NCBI GenBank assembly: GCA_029465975.1
Contig: CM055730.1
Coordinates: 14,139,563 to 14,203,562, forward strand
Length of the DNA stretch: 64,000 nt
Source: Dallia pectoralis
Taxonomy: Eukaryota; Chordata; Actinopteri; Esociformes; Umbridae
Direction of reading: 5' to 3'
Shown here: in pieces, positions 10,838 through 22,096 of the stretch
Layout: the number at the start of each line of letters is the position of its first letter
How positions within the stretch are numbered: the stretch's first letter is position 1
Notes under the pieces: generated by a model
The model's database searches: none
What the model saw: the letters and a program-made list of their open reading frames with translations, nothing else
Told to the model about the DNA's origin: nothing
Position numbers and translations under genes: made by a program

Positions 10838-12212
10838 CGACTCTGACAAGGGCCAAAATCTTACGGACTGACGACTGGGTCAGAGAATCTCTGATACTGC
10901 AAGGCTTGTGGGGCGCTCCCGGTCAAAAGCGGTTACCACCTATTGACAGTGGTTTCAGGAGAGACAAACCACAAACTGGCGTCGGCGGGCGTTGGGTCGC
11001 TAAAGGCTCATCGATGCACGAGGGCGACAAAGGCTAAACCATCCGATCTGAACCGACAGAAGGTCCACTGTGGCACAAGACACAGACCGTTTTTATCATG
11101 GTTATGGGAGGAATGTGTCACAGCACACAGTCCATCACACCCTGCGGCATACAGGGCTGCGTAGCGATAGACCGGTCCGAGTGCCCATGATGACCCCTGT
11201 CAACTGTTAAAGCTCGTTCAATGGGCATGCGAATGATGGAACTGGACCTGATCTGGTCACCTGATCCGATGAGTCCCATTATCTTTTACATCACCTAGAT
11301 GTCCATGCACGTGTGTGCATGGACGTGTGCTCAGTCTAAATTGTTCTCCGTGCTTGCCCCGCAATGGTGGAACAACTCCACTCTGGAGATCAGATCATCG
11401 GACTCTCTACCAATCTTCAAAAAACGCCTAAAAACATTCCTCTTCAAACTGTACCTCCAGTAGCTCCATGAATGGAGCTCCACAACTCTCGACTGTTTGA
11501 AACTTCACTACCGAATCATTCTTCTATCTCTAGCACTTCCCCCTGCACCCACCTAGGAACAATGTACTTATTGCCTTTTTGATGTGTGTTTTAGCTATAT
11601 GTGAAATGCCTGCACTTATTGTAAGTCGCTCTGGATAAGAGCGTCTGCTAAATGCGCAAAATGTAAATGTGTGTGCTGTTCATCTGGGGAAGTGATGGTA
11701 CCAGAATGCACTGTGTAAAGACAAGCCAGTGGAGGGAGGGTAATGCTCTGGAAACGGTTCTGCTGGGATACACCGGGCCCGGGCGTTCATGTGGACGGCA
11801 AATTGACAGGTGCCACCTCCCTAAACATGGTTGCAGATCAGGTACACCACTTCATGGTAATGGTATTCCCTGATGGCAGTGGCCTCTTTCAGCCGGATAA
11901 TGCGCCCTGCCATATTGCACACATTGTTCAGGAATGGTTTGAGGAACATCATAAAGAGTTTAACGTTTTGCCCGTGCCTCCAAATTCCCAAGATCCCAAT
12001 AGGATTGAGCACCTGTGGGATGTGCTGGACCAGCTAGTCTAATCAGTGGCGCCTCCACCTCGCAATATTCAGGACTTAAAGGATCTGCTGCTAATGTGCT
12101 AGTGCCAGATATCACAGGACATCGGCAGAGTCTATGCTTCTGTGGGTCGGCGCTGTTTTGATGGGACATCATAACGGGACGGTCATAATGTTTTGGCTCA
12201 TCTGTCTACATC
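10838..12212 (+). mobile_element. Tc1/mariner-like transposon, 5'-truncated, split by an L2 insertion
   Basis: The plus strand carries a decayed Tc1-type transposase in pieces. The helix-turn-helix region (about 10840-11170) contains RLGQRISDTARLVGRSRS. Then come a catalytic stretch with SDESHY (about 11265) and, after the insertion, GVHVDGKLTGATSLNMVADQ. The second catalytic Asp is in QPDNAPCH (about 11890), and the third acidic residue is in RIEHLWDVLD (about 12000). The element ends near cataatgttttggctcatct, the expected terminal repeat. The matching left terminal repeat is absent, and the minisatellite abuts the break. Stop codons and frameshifts occur throughout, so it is a fossil. Confidence 0.88.
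11319..11667 (+). mobile_element. L2-type non-LTR retrotransposon 3' end, nested in the Tc1-like element
   Basis: A 5'-truncated retrotransposon tail. Positions 11335-11463 encode the C-terminal end of an L2-type ORF2, with LAPQWWNNSTLEIRSSDSL and then PIFKKRLKTFLFKLYLQ and a stop. A 3' untranslated tail follows with the hairpin-forming segment taagtcgctctggataagag (about 11621-11640) and the end cgtctgctaaatg plus a short TAAATG run. The sequence tgtgtgc occurs on both sides (11312-11318 and 11668-11674) and is a candidate target duplication. Removing the insert rejoins the interrupted transposase sequence. The same tail, without the coding part, recurs at 50830-51056 in reverse. Confidence 0.85.
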
Positions 12213-12219
12213 CGTCGTT

Positions 12220-14650
12220 CTTTGTTAACTTTGTTCCTAACATGAACTACAGCCACAATTATGCAAATTGACCTGAAAGTATGCTGGTCTTCATGAAGAG
12301 ATAAAGTTTGTGTTACATTTTATTTGTTAAACATTAGCAATTAGCTAATTGTATCGCAAGGACAGAACCCTCAATATATTGGAAACACACACCAAGCACT
12401 TGAGCTTTCTCTTTTACCATAGTTATGTTCAAAACAACCTGGAGCCAAATGAACATCATGCATTTACATGTACATTTACAATGTACTTGCTTTGGTCAAT
12501 ATCGTGCAAACATATGGTTTTGGTCATTATTTTTTACATATTGTCGTGGAAATTTTAGACTTTAATCGCTGAATTTGAACTTAAAGTAAGACGCACGAGA
12601 GTAAGTTACAGTTTGACACTTTTAACAGGTTTAATTGCAAGTAAAAAAACATTTCTCAAATACAGGTTTAAGCTTTTGCATTGATCAGATCAATCCCTAT
12701 GGCAAACTTAAAGAATAGGTTTGAGGAAAGTCTTCATCAGACAACAGGACAATAACCTGTGCTGGATCAGACTGACCCGATGAGAAGAACTTCTGCAGGG
12801 GTATTTAAAGGAATGAAGTTACGCACACTCATTGACACACCAACCTAAACAGAGATGATGGAGAACAGACGAGGTCCTTAGAAGATCTCACCAAACTATA
12901 GGATAATAAACATGACATATGGAGCTGTCAGGAAAACCCGAGGGTCACTCCCCAGTCAAGTCAAGGGAGGTCAGTTACAATTCGATTTGTGATGACAACA
13001 TATGCGGTGAACAAAGACCCATACAATTCCTACCAGCCAAGCCAAGCCGCAAAGTTACTTAGTGACATCTATTTCCTCCCCAGGACCTTTCTAGAGGTCA
13101 ATAGGTCAATAGACAGATGTCTCCTATCATGAAACTTATATTCCTGTCCTACAAAAAGCTTATCCTAAACATTCCTTTCCTCTGTGCCTTTTGGCCTAAA
13201 CAACATCTATAGGACTTACATGTTAATAAACTTCTTGAGTGATCATAAAATTCCATAACACATATAAAGACAAAATAAGTTGTCAGAATGTTCCAACATA
13301 TTAATATGTCCTGCGTATGACTTTTCTTATGCAACAGATAATGTAGGTAGCTGGAGGATTTCATAGCAATGAGGTGATGAGTATATTTCTGTCTTAATAT
13401 ATTGTTTTTTAGTACTATATTTTGCTAGTTGGGGCCCACCTACTTTATGTACCATGAACTATCCCTGAAGTCTACTTGAACTAATGCTGACTCCAGATAA
13501 CTTGCTTATAGCTCACTGCAGTCGGATCAACTACCTTAGATTTATGGGACATGTCAATTTGTCGCCTGAGCTGTTTCTGCTTTATCTGAAAAGTGCATTC
13601 TTGTTAAGCGGCCAGTATTGTTTTCCAAAATAATGACTGACTACAAAACAAAGACCAATTTCTGCCTAGTTGCTCTCCCTTGTAAAAGAGAATAAAAATA
13701 GTGTGTTGTCTTGACTTTTTAGAATCAACAATATCATAAATAATAATAAGAACTTGCTCCGTTGTGTCTATACTATTTTCTCCTCTCTTTTTCAATACCC
13801 CAACTTTACCAACCCAGATATGTCACATGTAATCCCAATTTTATAAACGCTCCTATCGGCTGAATCTATCTGTCTTTTGTCTCCTGCTTGTCCCTCTTCA
13901 TCCTCATTCTCCTTCCTTTACACATAGTGATGAAGACTTTAAGTCTCCAAACAACGGTCCTGCTGCTCGGCTGCTGAAAGTAAAAGGAAAACTTATGACA
14001 GACATATTGTCTTTTCACTCATACCTTTTCTATATTCAGATTTTTTTCAAACTTTTCCATCTCCTGACATTTCTGGGGATCACTGTGTCACCACTTTTAA
14101 TATATGGTTGATGACAATTTCCAGAGATCACTTTGTCAATCACATAGAGAATATGGTTGATGACATTTGCACTTCATTCACCCACCAAGTCCACTGGTTC
14201 TTCACACACGGAACAACACATATATATATTTACCTTTTTTGTGCCAATCTCTTCAGTAGAAATACTATGAAACATCATCAGGAGACCTATTCCGGTTTTC
14301 TCTTCCATCTTTTACTCATCCATGAATACAGGCTTGGACACTTTGACTTCAAGCTAGCGAGAATCAATACATTCCTCAAGAAATCAAAAACGATTTCCCA
14401 CCATTAACACCACTAGAATCAGTATCCCATCTGTCTTTCCTTTTCAAAACAATTCAGAACTTTGACCAAACTCTTTAACTTAATGTCAAACAGTAAGGAC
14501 ACCCTTTTGTTTTGGACATTATGTGGACCAATTGATATTTAAGCTTTATTTCAAACACAGTTATTGCTAAAATATTTTTTAACAATTGTGGTGGAAATGA
14601 ATAACCTCTCACTCTTAAGATTAAAGAGACAACAATTCTCTTCCACAATT
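12220..14650. other. unique intronic stretch
   Basis: AT-rich sequence with no recognised exon, RNA gene or transposon. A somewhat repeat-like part at about 12600-13100, including ggtatttaaaggaatg, could be an old dispersed element but I cannot name it. Confidence 0.4.
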
Positions 14651-14654
14651 CTGT

Positions 14655-14838
14655 TAATTATAGAACCTTACAGAACATTACGTCTCCTATAAGACGGAGA
14701 AATCCATATCCAGTCTATTATAGAATCTTACAGAACATTACGTCTCCTATACTATCCACATCCAGTCTATTATAGAATCTTACAGAACATTACGTCTCCT
14801 ATCCTATCCATATCCAGTCTATTATAGAATCTTACAGA
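14655..14838. repeat. 51-60-bp tandem repeat (about 3.5 copies)
   Basis: Units start near tattatagaatcttacagaa and contain acattacgtctcctat followed by a variable part and ccatatccagtc. Starts at about 14656, 14716, 14768 and 14820 give spacings of 60, 52 and 52. Confidence 0.9.
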
Positions 14839-14849
14839 ATTCAAAAGTA

Positions 14850-17800
14850 TCTTCACACATATACACTAATATACACTTGCTTCTCCCCCTACTAACATTC
14901 CGTCCTTCCACACTTAAGAGTTAACTTAGTTTAAACATAAACAAACCATTGTTTACTAAGTGATCTAAAATTATCTATAACCAAATCCACGTAATAATAT
15001 ACATGAAAAACGATTTATGCAATAAAACAAATCAAATGCATTTTCCTTTCAAAAAACATAGCTCTACATTAACCCATGGTGTGAAATGACTACAATTAGA
15101 ATCAGAATCACCAAAACAGGTGCGAATGACTACATGAACAGAAAATAGCTTTGCAGGAACTATCCGTGCAGAAATAATAAAACATGGTCACTTTTAATCT
15201 GAACCACAAAGACATCATGCCAAGATCCATGGACCGATCCGATACCCTCAATTGAAACAAACACAATCCCAAATTGGGGAAGGTTCCAGATGTATCAATT
15301 TTAAACGTTTTGTAAATACACATTTATGATTGATTCTATGCAATATTGTTAAGGCCCCATTGTCTCTTTCGTTAGTATGAAAAAAATAGTATATCAATAC
15401 ACCATACATCACTTGTCATCAGTTTACAATGATATCATATGATATATTTGTTCGAAGTCAAAATGCAGTCTAAGTTCCTTCGGGAGGGTGGGGATACAGT
15501 TAGATCAAGGGAAGGATGAAGGCTGGGGTGGGTGATCAAGAGGAATGACGAGGGAGAGCCTGCTGTCCAGGATGCCCTGTAGAATCTCCTCCAGATACCC
15601 CACTCCAACAGGCCTTTTCATTCCCCTATTCAAAAAGCGGTAATTGGATCATTTTTCAAGGCCTTTGCCTCTGTCTGCGGACTGGGCCGGCCCCATTAAT
15701 CAAACTAATGGAGAAGTAAGTGATTTCAAAATATAGGCTTTGATCTGGTTTCTTTTAGTCCACGCTCCCATCACTTTCTCCGACGTCTTGTCTCGTGCCC
15801 CTCTCGTGTACGCCCGTACAGCTATAATTCTGATTATGTGTGTGCGCTAAAGACGTTGGGCTGGGTCCATAAGGATTGCCTTTGAGGAGAGATGTTGGTG
15901 TGCTAAGCTTTGACTGCACAACGTTTTACCGGCTTGATAGGATTTTTTCCCTGTCTGTATGCTATGCATAGCCTACACAAATGTCAATGATAAGAGCGCA
16001 GTACGGTGAATTATAATTTGCTACCCAGGATCCACAGTTCGGACACGTGTACTGATCTTGACGAGAATGGTTGAATCAAAGTGCTCCTCAGGTGGATCCA
16101 AATGTTCGTTCCGAGCTATAATCCCTTTGAGTCGTTATTTACAGCCACTTTGAGCTGACTGAAAATGCCGTTGATTCGTCCGGAGCAGGCATTAGACTAG
16201 AGTTCATAAACAAAAGCCCACGTCCTTACGTTTTATGTATTCTCTTTCCCTCTCTTTGCCCCCCCCCCCCCCACCCCACATGCACACATATACTTCACCA
16301 AAAGAATCACGACGATTCGATTCAAGTATATTCAAACAATCTTGAACTCCCAGGTGATCTAATTGTTGCAGTTTCAAAACAAAATGTACATTGCATTGCA
16401 GCAACTCCCGCCATTGTGCAGTCGATGTTTGATACAAACTCTTCAGACACTATTCATGATATTGGTTTAATGAGCAAATGTTGAATTCAAGCCAACCCAT
16501 AGCTTATTGTAGTGTGTCCTACTAGTTTACTGTACAGCGTGTTGTTTGGTCCGAGGCAGTAGGGCTGCATGGACATCAATTGAATTGGGCCAGCAAACAA
16601 GAGACTAATGGTTTTATTTACTCAGTCGACAAGGTGAAGAACCCCATTCTTACTGTAAATAATTACGTGTTTTTAGCATACTTCTCTGGAAATAAAGAGT
16701 AAAACATTACCAAATATATTAGACCTTATTTCACAATCATACCCTTGCACATTCACTTGCATATACCATATTGGGATAAGTAACTCCCAATAAATCATGG
16801 CAATATTTGCATGCCAGTGTGGATACAGTTCAGGCAATTAGTAAAATAAAGATAAATGTCGTCTGCTTGATAAATGTCGTCTAGTTAATCACGTTCCGAA
16901 CATGGGGATACCCTCTGATGATAGCTTCTTGGAGCAGATCCACGATGTAACAAGGTACAGCTCACCCAGGCTGAAGTATTTGACAGAGAAATGTTGCCCT
17001 AACTACTTGCAGTGTATGGAAAGACTTAAATTCACCATGTTGTTGACGTAATTGTAAAATATGTCCATGAATGTCCAGGAATAAGAATATAAATGTACAT
17101 CCTCTTCACTTGTGGTTACTGATCTCAATTTCTATGAGCCTGACAGAACCCGAGAGGGTTTTGCCTTGCTGGGGCTGTTAGTAACTTGCGTTATTAGTAA
17201 AAGGTGAAATCAATATGTATCCCTTGTGATTATAGGGTTGGACGATATCCTTCAGAATCCTTATAGGAAAAATTATATGATAATGAGCCAACATAAATGA
17301 AAACGCACATTCATTTGTCTTGAGCAAGTATAGTGGACATTATGGAAGAGCAAGTACATTTATATTCTCAATATAGTGAAAACTGCAGTTAAAGGAAGGC
17401 CAAAGGTTGATTTGTTGAGCCTTCTTTAAGTCTTTCCCGAGGTTAACGCTTGCCAGACGATGAATATTACAAATGATATAGTGAGATTGACGTTGACCTT
17501 GTTTCATCGTGGACAAGAGCCAGAGCGAGAGTCAGTTGGTGCTTAAACAGCAACAGGAAAAATCTTAACGGTCCGCAAACCCATGATGGCACCCACAAGA
17601 AAATTGTTTCAATGCAACCTTTAAACAAATTGAGTCTATCTCGCTGAAAATCCTGAAATGAGCTGATTCTGCTCAGTCAGGCAACTATTAGCACTTACGC
17701 CTCATTTGTGCCAGGGGTTTGATCAATCTAGCACCATGGCACCATTGTTTGTTCTGGAACCAGGCTCTCTCTGGGCCAGAGGCTCCATCCTAGGTGATGG

Positions 17801-18515
17801 GTGATGTCTTCTCGATACAAGCACCTGTAATACTATATGTATTGTTAAAAATACTTGGATTCTATGTTTCACATGTCTGCTTTACCAATTATAAGGATTA
17901 CAAATATGTTTTGATGATTTTAATAAGTACGCAGTGATGTTGATTTGAATGGCAAACATTTGCAAACCAACTCAGCAGCTAATAACTTTGGTGGACACAT
18001 TTTACCAGCTGCCATTTGTGAGAGAATGTGGGGGCTTCAATCGGAGCTAAATTGCTTTTTAATAAGTACTTAGTTACCATATTTTTGTTACATGCAACTA
18101 GCCAGTGTCTGAGTTCATCACTTGCTGTTTTAGTAGCAAAATTTCATGTATTATCGGAACATAGTCAGTGGTAAACTAATATCAAGATAGAGCAAGAGAA
18201 AATTTAGAAATATAAAGCTCTGGCATCGAGGGAGACGGCTGAAACATTTGAAACATGTATAAAGAAGATTTGCAAAGAGAGGGGTAGAAGAAAAAAAGAA
18301 GATGATAGATCGCTAACTGGCAAGCATTTGTTGAGGATGATTGTATTCAAGACAAACACATAGGAACAAGAGGAGACATGAGAATTAAGTCAGAGATGTC
18401 TGAAATGAACAATAAACTTCTGGGATATATACTCATATACTCTTTGACCAAAACAGGCATAGGGGCAGACACTTTTTGCCCTCATGCACAGGGCCCTTTT
18501 AGGTCTTCAAAGTAC
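14850..18515. other. unique intronic stretch with a possible regulatory core
   Basis: No exon or RNA gene recognised. A poly-C run at 16259-16277 is followed by an A-C-rich tract. Around 15600-15740 the sequence is unusually information-rich, with an inverted pair of homeodomain-like TAAT cores (ccattaatcaaactaatgg); it is discussed as a possible conserved noncoding element. Confidence 0.4.
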
Positions 18516-18520
18516 TTCGT

Positions 18521-18855
18521 AGTGCCCTGAATCGTAGTGCCCTGAATCGCAGTGCCTTGAATCGTAGTGCCCCGAATCATAGTGACATGACTCGGAGTGC
18601 CCTGAATCATAGTGCCCTGAATCGTAGTGCCCTGAATCGTAGTGCCCCGAATCGTAGTGACATGACTCGGAGTGCCCTGAATCATAGTGACATGACTCGG
18701 AGTGCCCTGAATCATAGTTCCCTGAATCGTAGTGCCCCGAATTGTAGTGCCCTGAATCATAGTGCCCTGAATCATAATGCCCTGAATCGTAGTGCCCTGA
18801 ATCATAGTGCCTTAAATCATAGTGCCCTGAATCGTAGTGCCCTGAATCGGAGTGC
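18521..18855. repeat. 15-bp minisatellite (about 22 copies)
   Basis: Unit agtgccctgaatcgt with variants gacatgactcgg, cccgaatc and catag. A two-unit combination (gacatgactcgg then gccctgaatcat) recurs, hinting at higher-order duplication. Open frames on both strands (five-residue repeats such as GHYDS) are consequences of the 15-bp period. Confidence 0.95.
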
Positions 18856-18859
18856 TTAG

Positions 18860-21800
18860 ATCCTTCCATCATAACACCAAGATACAGTGTTGGAACGGGT
18901 GAATAGATCATTTGGTATTTAGAAACATGTACAAATGTAAAGGAGCCTTTTACCAACGTCATGGCCATATTCTCTATGATAAATTACACACATAAAACAT
19001 TTAAACGTTTGCATCATATTTACTTCGGATTGGGAGCCTGAAAAATACTACAACATATGAATTAAGCATGTACATTTTAATGCTGTTCATTAAAACTGTG
19101 CTGGGTCGTTTTTGCAATTTCAAAATGGTATTGGGTATTTGAAAATCTATCAATAATGTATTATATATAAATCGTTTTTCTCTGTCTTATTTGTATTAGT
19201 TTAGAACCTGTCTTTTGTTTACTGTTATTCATAGAGAAATTGTTTTATTGGATGTTCTGAGTCATGACCTAAAATGTTATGATATATTCCACTGCCAGCA
19301 AAGCATACTTTGCAGTTTAAAAAGGTTTTTGGTAGAAGTGAAAAAGCATTTCTGTCAAGCCACAAGACACAGTTGTCATTAACAATTGGTTCCACATAGA
19401 GTGATGGCAGCAAGTCCACCACACAGACAGGGCATCCTGGAGATTCATTGCCAGATATTGTTACAGAGTCATTTCTCAATAAGAGATAAACAAGACTGGG
19501 GTAACATCAATGTATATTGAAATACATTAGCTGTTTATTAGTGTCTGATACTTTTGAAATGTAGGTTTGCAGATAAAACAAGGGAAAACAGACTTGGGGC
19601 AACCTTCAAAAATCTCTCTAAAGCTACAAATGAATGGGCTGCGAGCTACCAGTAACTTAGCATCAACCTATTTGTAACTATATCTTTGTTAAATGGTGGA
19701 GAAAAAGGTCACTAATAAGTTGTAAACTCCCTTGAACTGATCGTCTCGTTCTTAGTTGGACACAAACTAAAAGGAAATATCAAAGTCCAGCAGACACTAG
19801 GCCTGTCTTGGAATGAGTTTTAGAGGAACCTGCCTTGTCCCATTTCCCCTCATTGACCGAAGTTGATGAAGAAGTCCTTCTCCAAATTATCCGAGAGGAG
19901 ACAGTTTTGTACTGCTACTAACAACATTGACTGACCTCCACATATTTCTCATACTAAGATACATTACTTTTATAAATGTTTTACATTGGTTTTAATAATC
20001 AGCATTTTTTAAATCTTACCTTCTACCGTTTAACATTACGCGCGCTACTGAAAAGATTTCTATGACGAATAGGATGAATCATCCGAAAAACAACATTACC
20101 TCAATGAGCCAAGGAAGTAATTTATTTTTCATCTGCCAAAGCTATTGAAAATTCGACAATTTATTACAAGCCATTAAAGAAACAACAAAAACACCAGACT
20201 GTAATCCTTTACTATTACGTTTCTGTTCAGTCGGGTTCATTTAAATAAGATAGAATTTATTACCTCTGGGCTTTGACATTTCAGGGGCTTCTCTAAGGCC
20301 CCATATGTTTTGAATTTTGAAGGAAATATTGAATGATGTCGAATTAGGCTACCCCTTTTTCGGTCCCTACCTATACACATGCATTAAAACTGTGGGTATA
20401 GAAAACAACAACAGTGTGCCTCACTTAGTCTCTGCAAATGAAAGGTGAGTGAAAATGGCTTCGTCTAATGGTCATTTATAAGTAAGATGACGTAGTCACT
20501 TGGGAGTGACAGTAGAACAGTAGAAGCAGACATTCATTTTAATAATGCATTAACACATATTTTTGTAGCTGTTATTTGCGTCTCCGTGTCTTAACTGCGT
20601 GGTACCTCTTGTAAACAAATTTCCACTGACCCTTTTAAGCACAGCGGACTTGTTCTGTGCACTCAGTTTTCTCATTAGCTGCTAAGCGCTGAATCTATTG
20701 TGAAAGCTGAAGCGTTTGCTGTATTCTTTTTTTTTTTTTTTTTACAAGTGAACATATGGATTTTTATTTGGACATAGGTACCAGAGATTGTTTTGTACTT
20801 TCAATTTGAACCCAAAAGTTTGTAACAATGAATTGGTACATTAAACGAAAATGTCACTTTAAACAGCTCATTCCAAAAAAAATATTCGGGGGGACTCAGC
20901 CATGATACCCCAACATACATTTTTATAATGATTCCAATATCAGTAACTCTAAGGCACTTTGTATATTTTAACAAATCAATTTGTTTAGGTTATTCTAGAA
21001 ATCAAAATCATTACATTTATAATTTGACACCCCTAATTTAAAGCCTGGATTATTCTATGCATTGTTGTCTGGCTCCATGGTAGCCCGAAGTAGAATGGAA
21101 TAAATTATAAATGAGTACATCATTTGTACATAATGAATGTGTAATTAAATACGTCTGTGCTCAAGGACAAAACAAACATACAAACATCTTCAACCTTTAG
21201 GTTTTTTTAATGTTTATTTCACTGAATATTTTAAATTGCGAAAATGGCTTAAATAGAACGCAACACATGTCTGTTTTCTGCTAAATATGTTTGCAGGGTT
21301 CATGAATTTGGGAAAGCTGGTAATGCTAACTCAAAGCTTGGACAAAAGTAAAGAACGGCTTGTCATTATCATTATTAAAACAAACTTCAGACACAACTGA
21401 CGGTAAAGAAAAAATACTCCCAAATATGATTTCTAGTCGAGCAATCTTGTTAACATCTACATTTTAGTAGTTTTTGTAAAGGCAATTTTCCAACTAGCAA
21501 CTAATAGAATCGAGGAACCAGTAGGATAAATTTGATAAGGAAATAAAGGAATTGTGTTAATACTCTTTGAGAGGAAATGCGTTTTTTCTGTGCAAAAAAG
21601 CAGACGTGCACTCAGTCAGGCATTTATCCGCCAAGAACTTCAATTTTAGATCTTGTCAGGACAAGACAGGAAGCAGCTCACCTGTCACAATTGCCATTAG
21701 CGATGAGATAAAAACTTTGACCCGGAACAAATATCCAAACCGAAAGATCTGAATATGAATATAAATGATATTTTCCGACCTGAAATCTCTCTAGGAATCA

Positions 21801-21880
21801 CTTTTTGATTAACCCGAGATGAAAAACCCTGGGATTTTGACATTTCAGCTGGTCCATACGAGTACACGGCGTCGGCCCCT
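18860..21880. other. unique intronic stretch
   Basis: AT-rich sequence with no recognised exon, RNA gene or named transposon. A T run of about 18 bases lies at 20728-20745. Confidence 0.45.
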
Positions 21881-21890
21881 CAATACTCAC

Positions 21891-22096
21891 CTGGTGGATG
21901 AAATCCTGGGCTCCCCTGGGGCTCATGAGCAGCATGGCCCTCCTCAGAGTGTCCCGGTAGCGGTTGAGCTCTTCAGTCCGCATTGTGTTGAACAGGTTTG
22001 TGAAGACCTTGCTGACGTTGTGGTCCACCCTCTGCAGGGACACATCCAGACCCTGCCGAGACGCTTGGTCGAGGAACGTCTGCAGCCCGCGGATGT
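21891..22096 (-). CDS. grid1: grid1 exon (206 bp), amino-terminal domain
   Basis: This is the second visible exon of GluD1. On the minus strand it follows a long pyrimidine tract and acceptor (tttctgtcag), opens with AC ATC CGC (completing Asp, then Ile-Arg), and encodes 68 further residues. These include SLQRVDHNVSKVF, then TEELNRYRDTLRRAMLL and GAQDFIHQ. It ends in phase 0 at CAG before the consensus donor GTGAGT. TEELNRYRDTLRRA is a hallmark of delta receptors. The N-V-S sequon in HNVSK sits where mammalian GluD1 has an N-I-S sequon (from memory), so a glycosylation site looks conserved. The open frame continues past the donor into the intron, but that extension shows no family similarity. 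About 11.4 kb of intron separates it from the preceding exon. Confidence 0.96.

Larger units (their letters stand above)
3532..21890 (-). other. grid1 intron between the 206-bp and 54-bp exons (18.4 kb)
   Basis: This large GT-AG intron holds a Tc1-like relic, five minisatellites, a candidate LTR, a CT tract, and a Tc1-like element with a nested L2, all listed separately. In the remaining unique stretches (about 3550-4400, 8410-10520, 12220-14650, 14850-18515 and 18860-21880) I recognise no exon or RNA gene. Minor tracts are a poly-C run at 16259-16277 and a poly-T run at about 20728-20745. Confidence 0.85.

Noticed and set aside
10505..10849. Apparent 8-residue repeat protein (NYSHIIPC)
   Set aside because: A 24-bp minisatellite; no start context or flanking domain.
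18482..18968. Histidine/tyrosine/aspartate-rich repeat protein frames on both strands
   Set aside because: Fifteen-base period keeps frames open; sequence is the tandem array itself.
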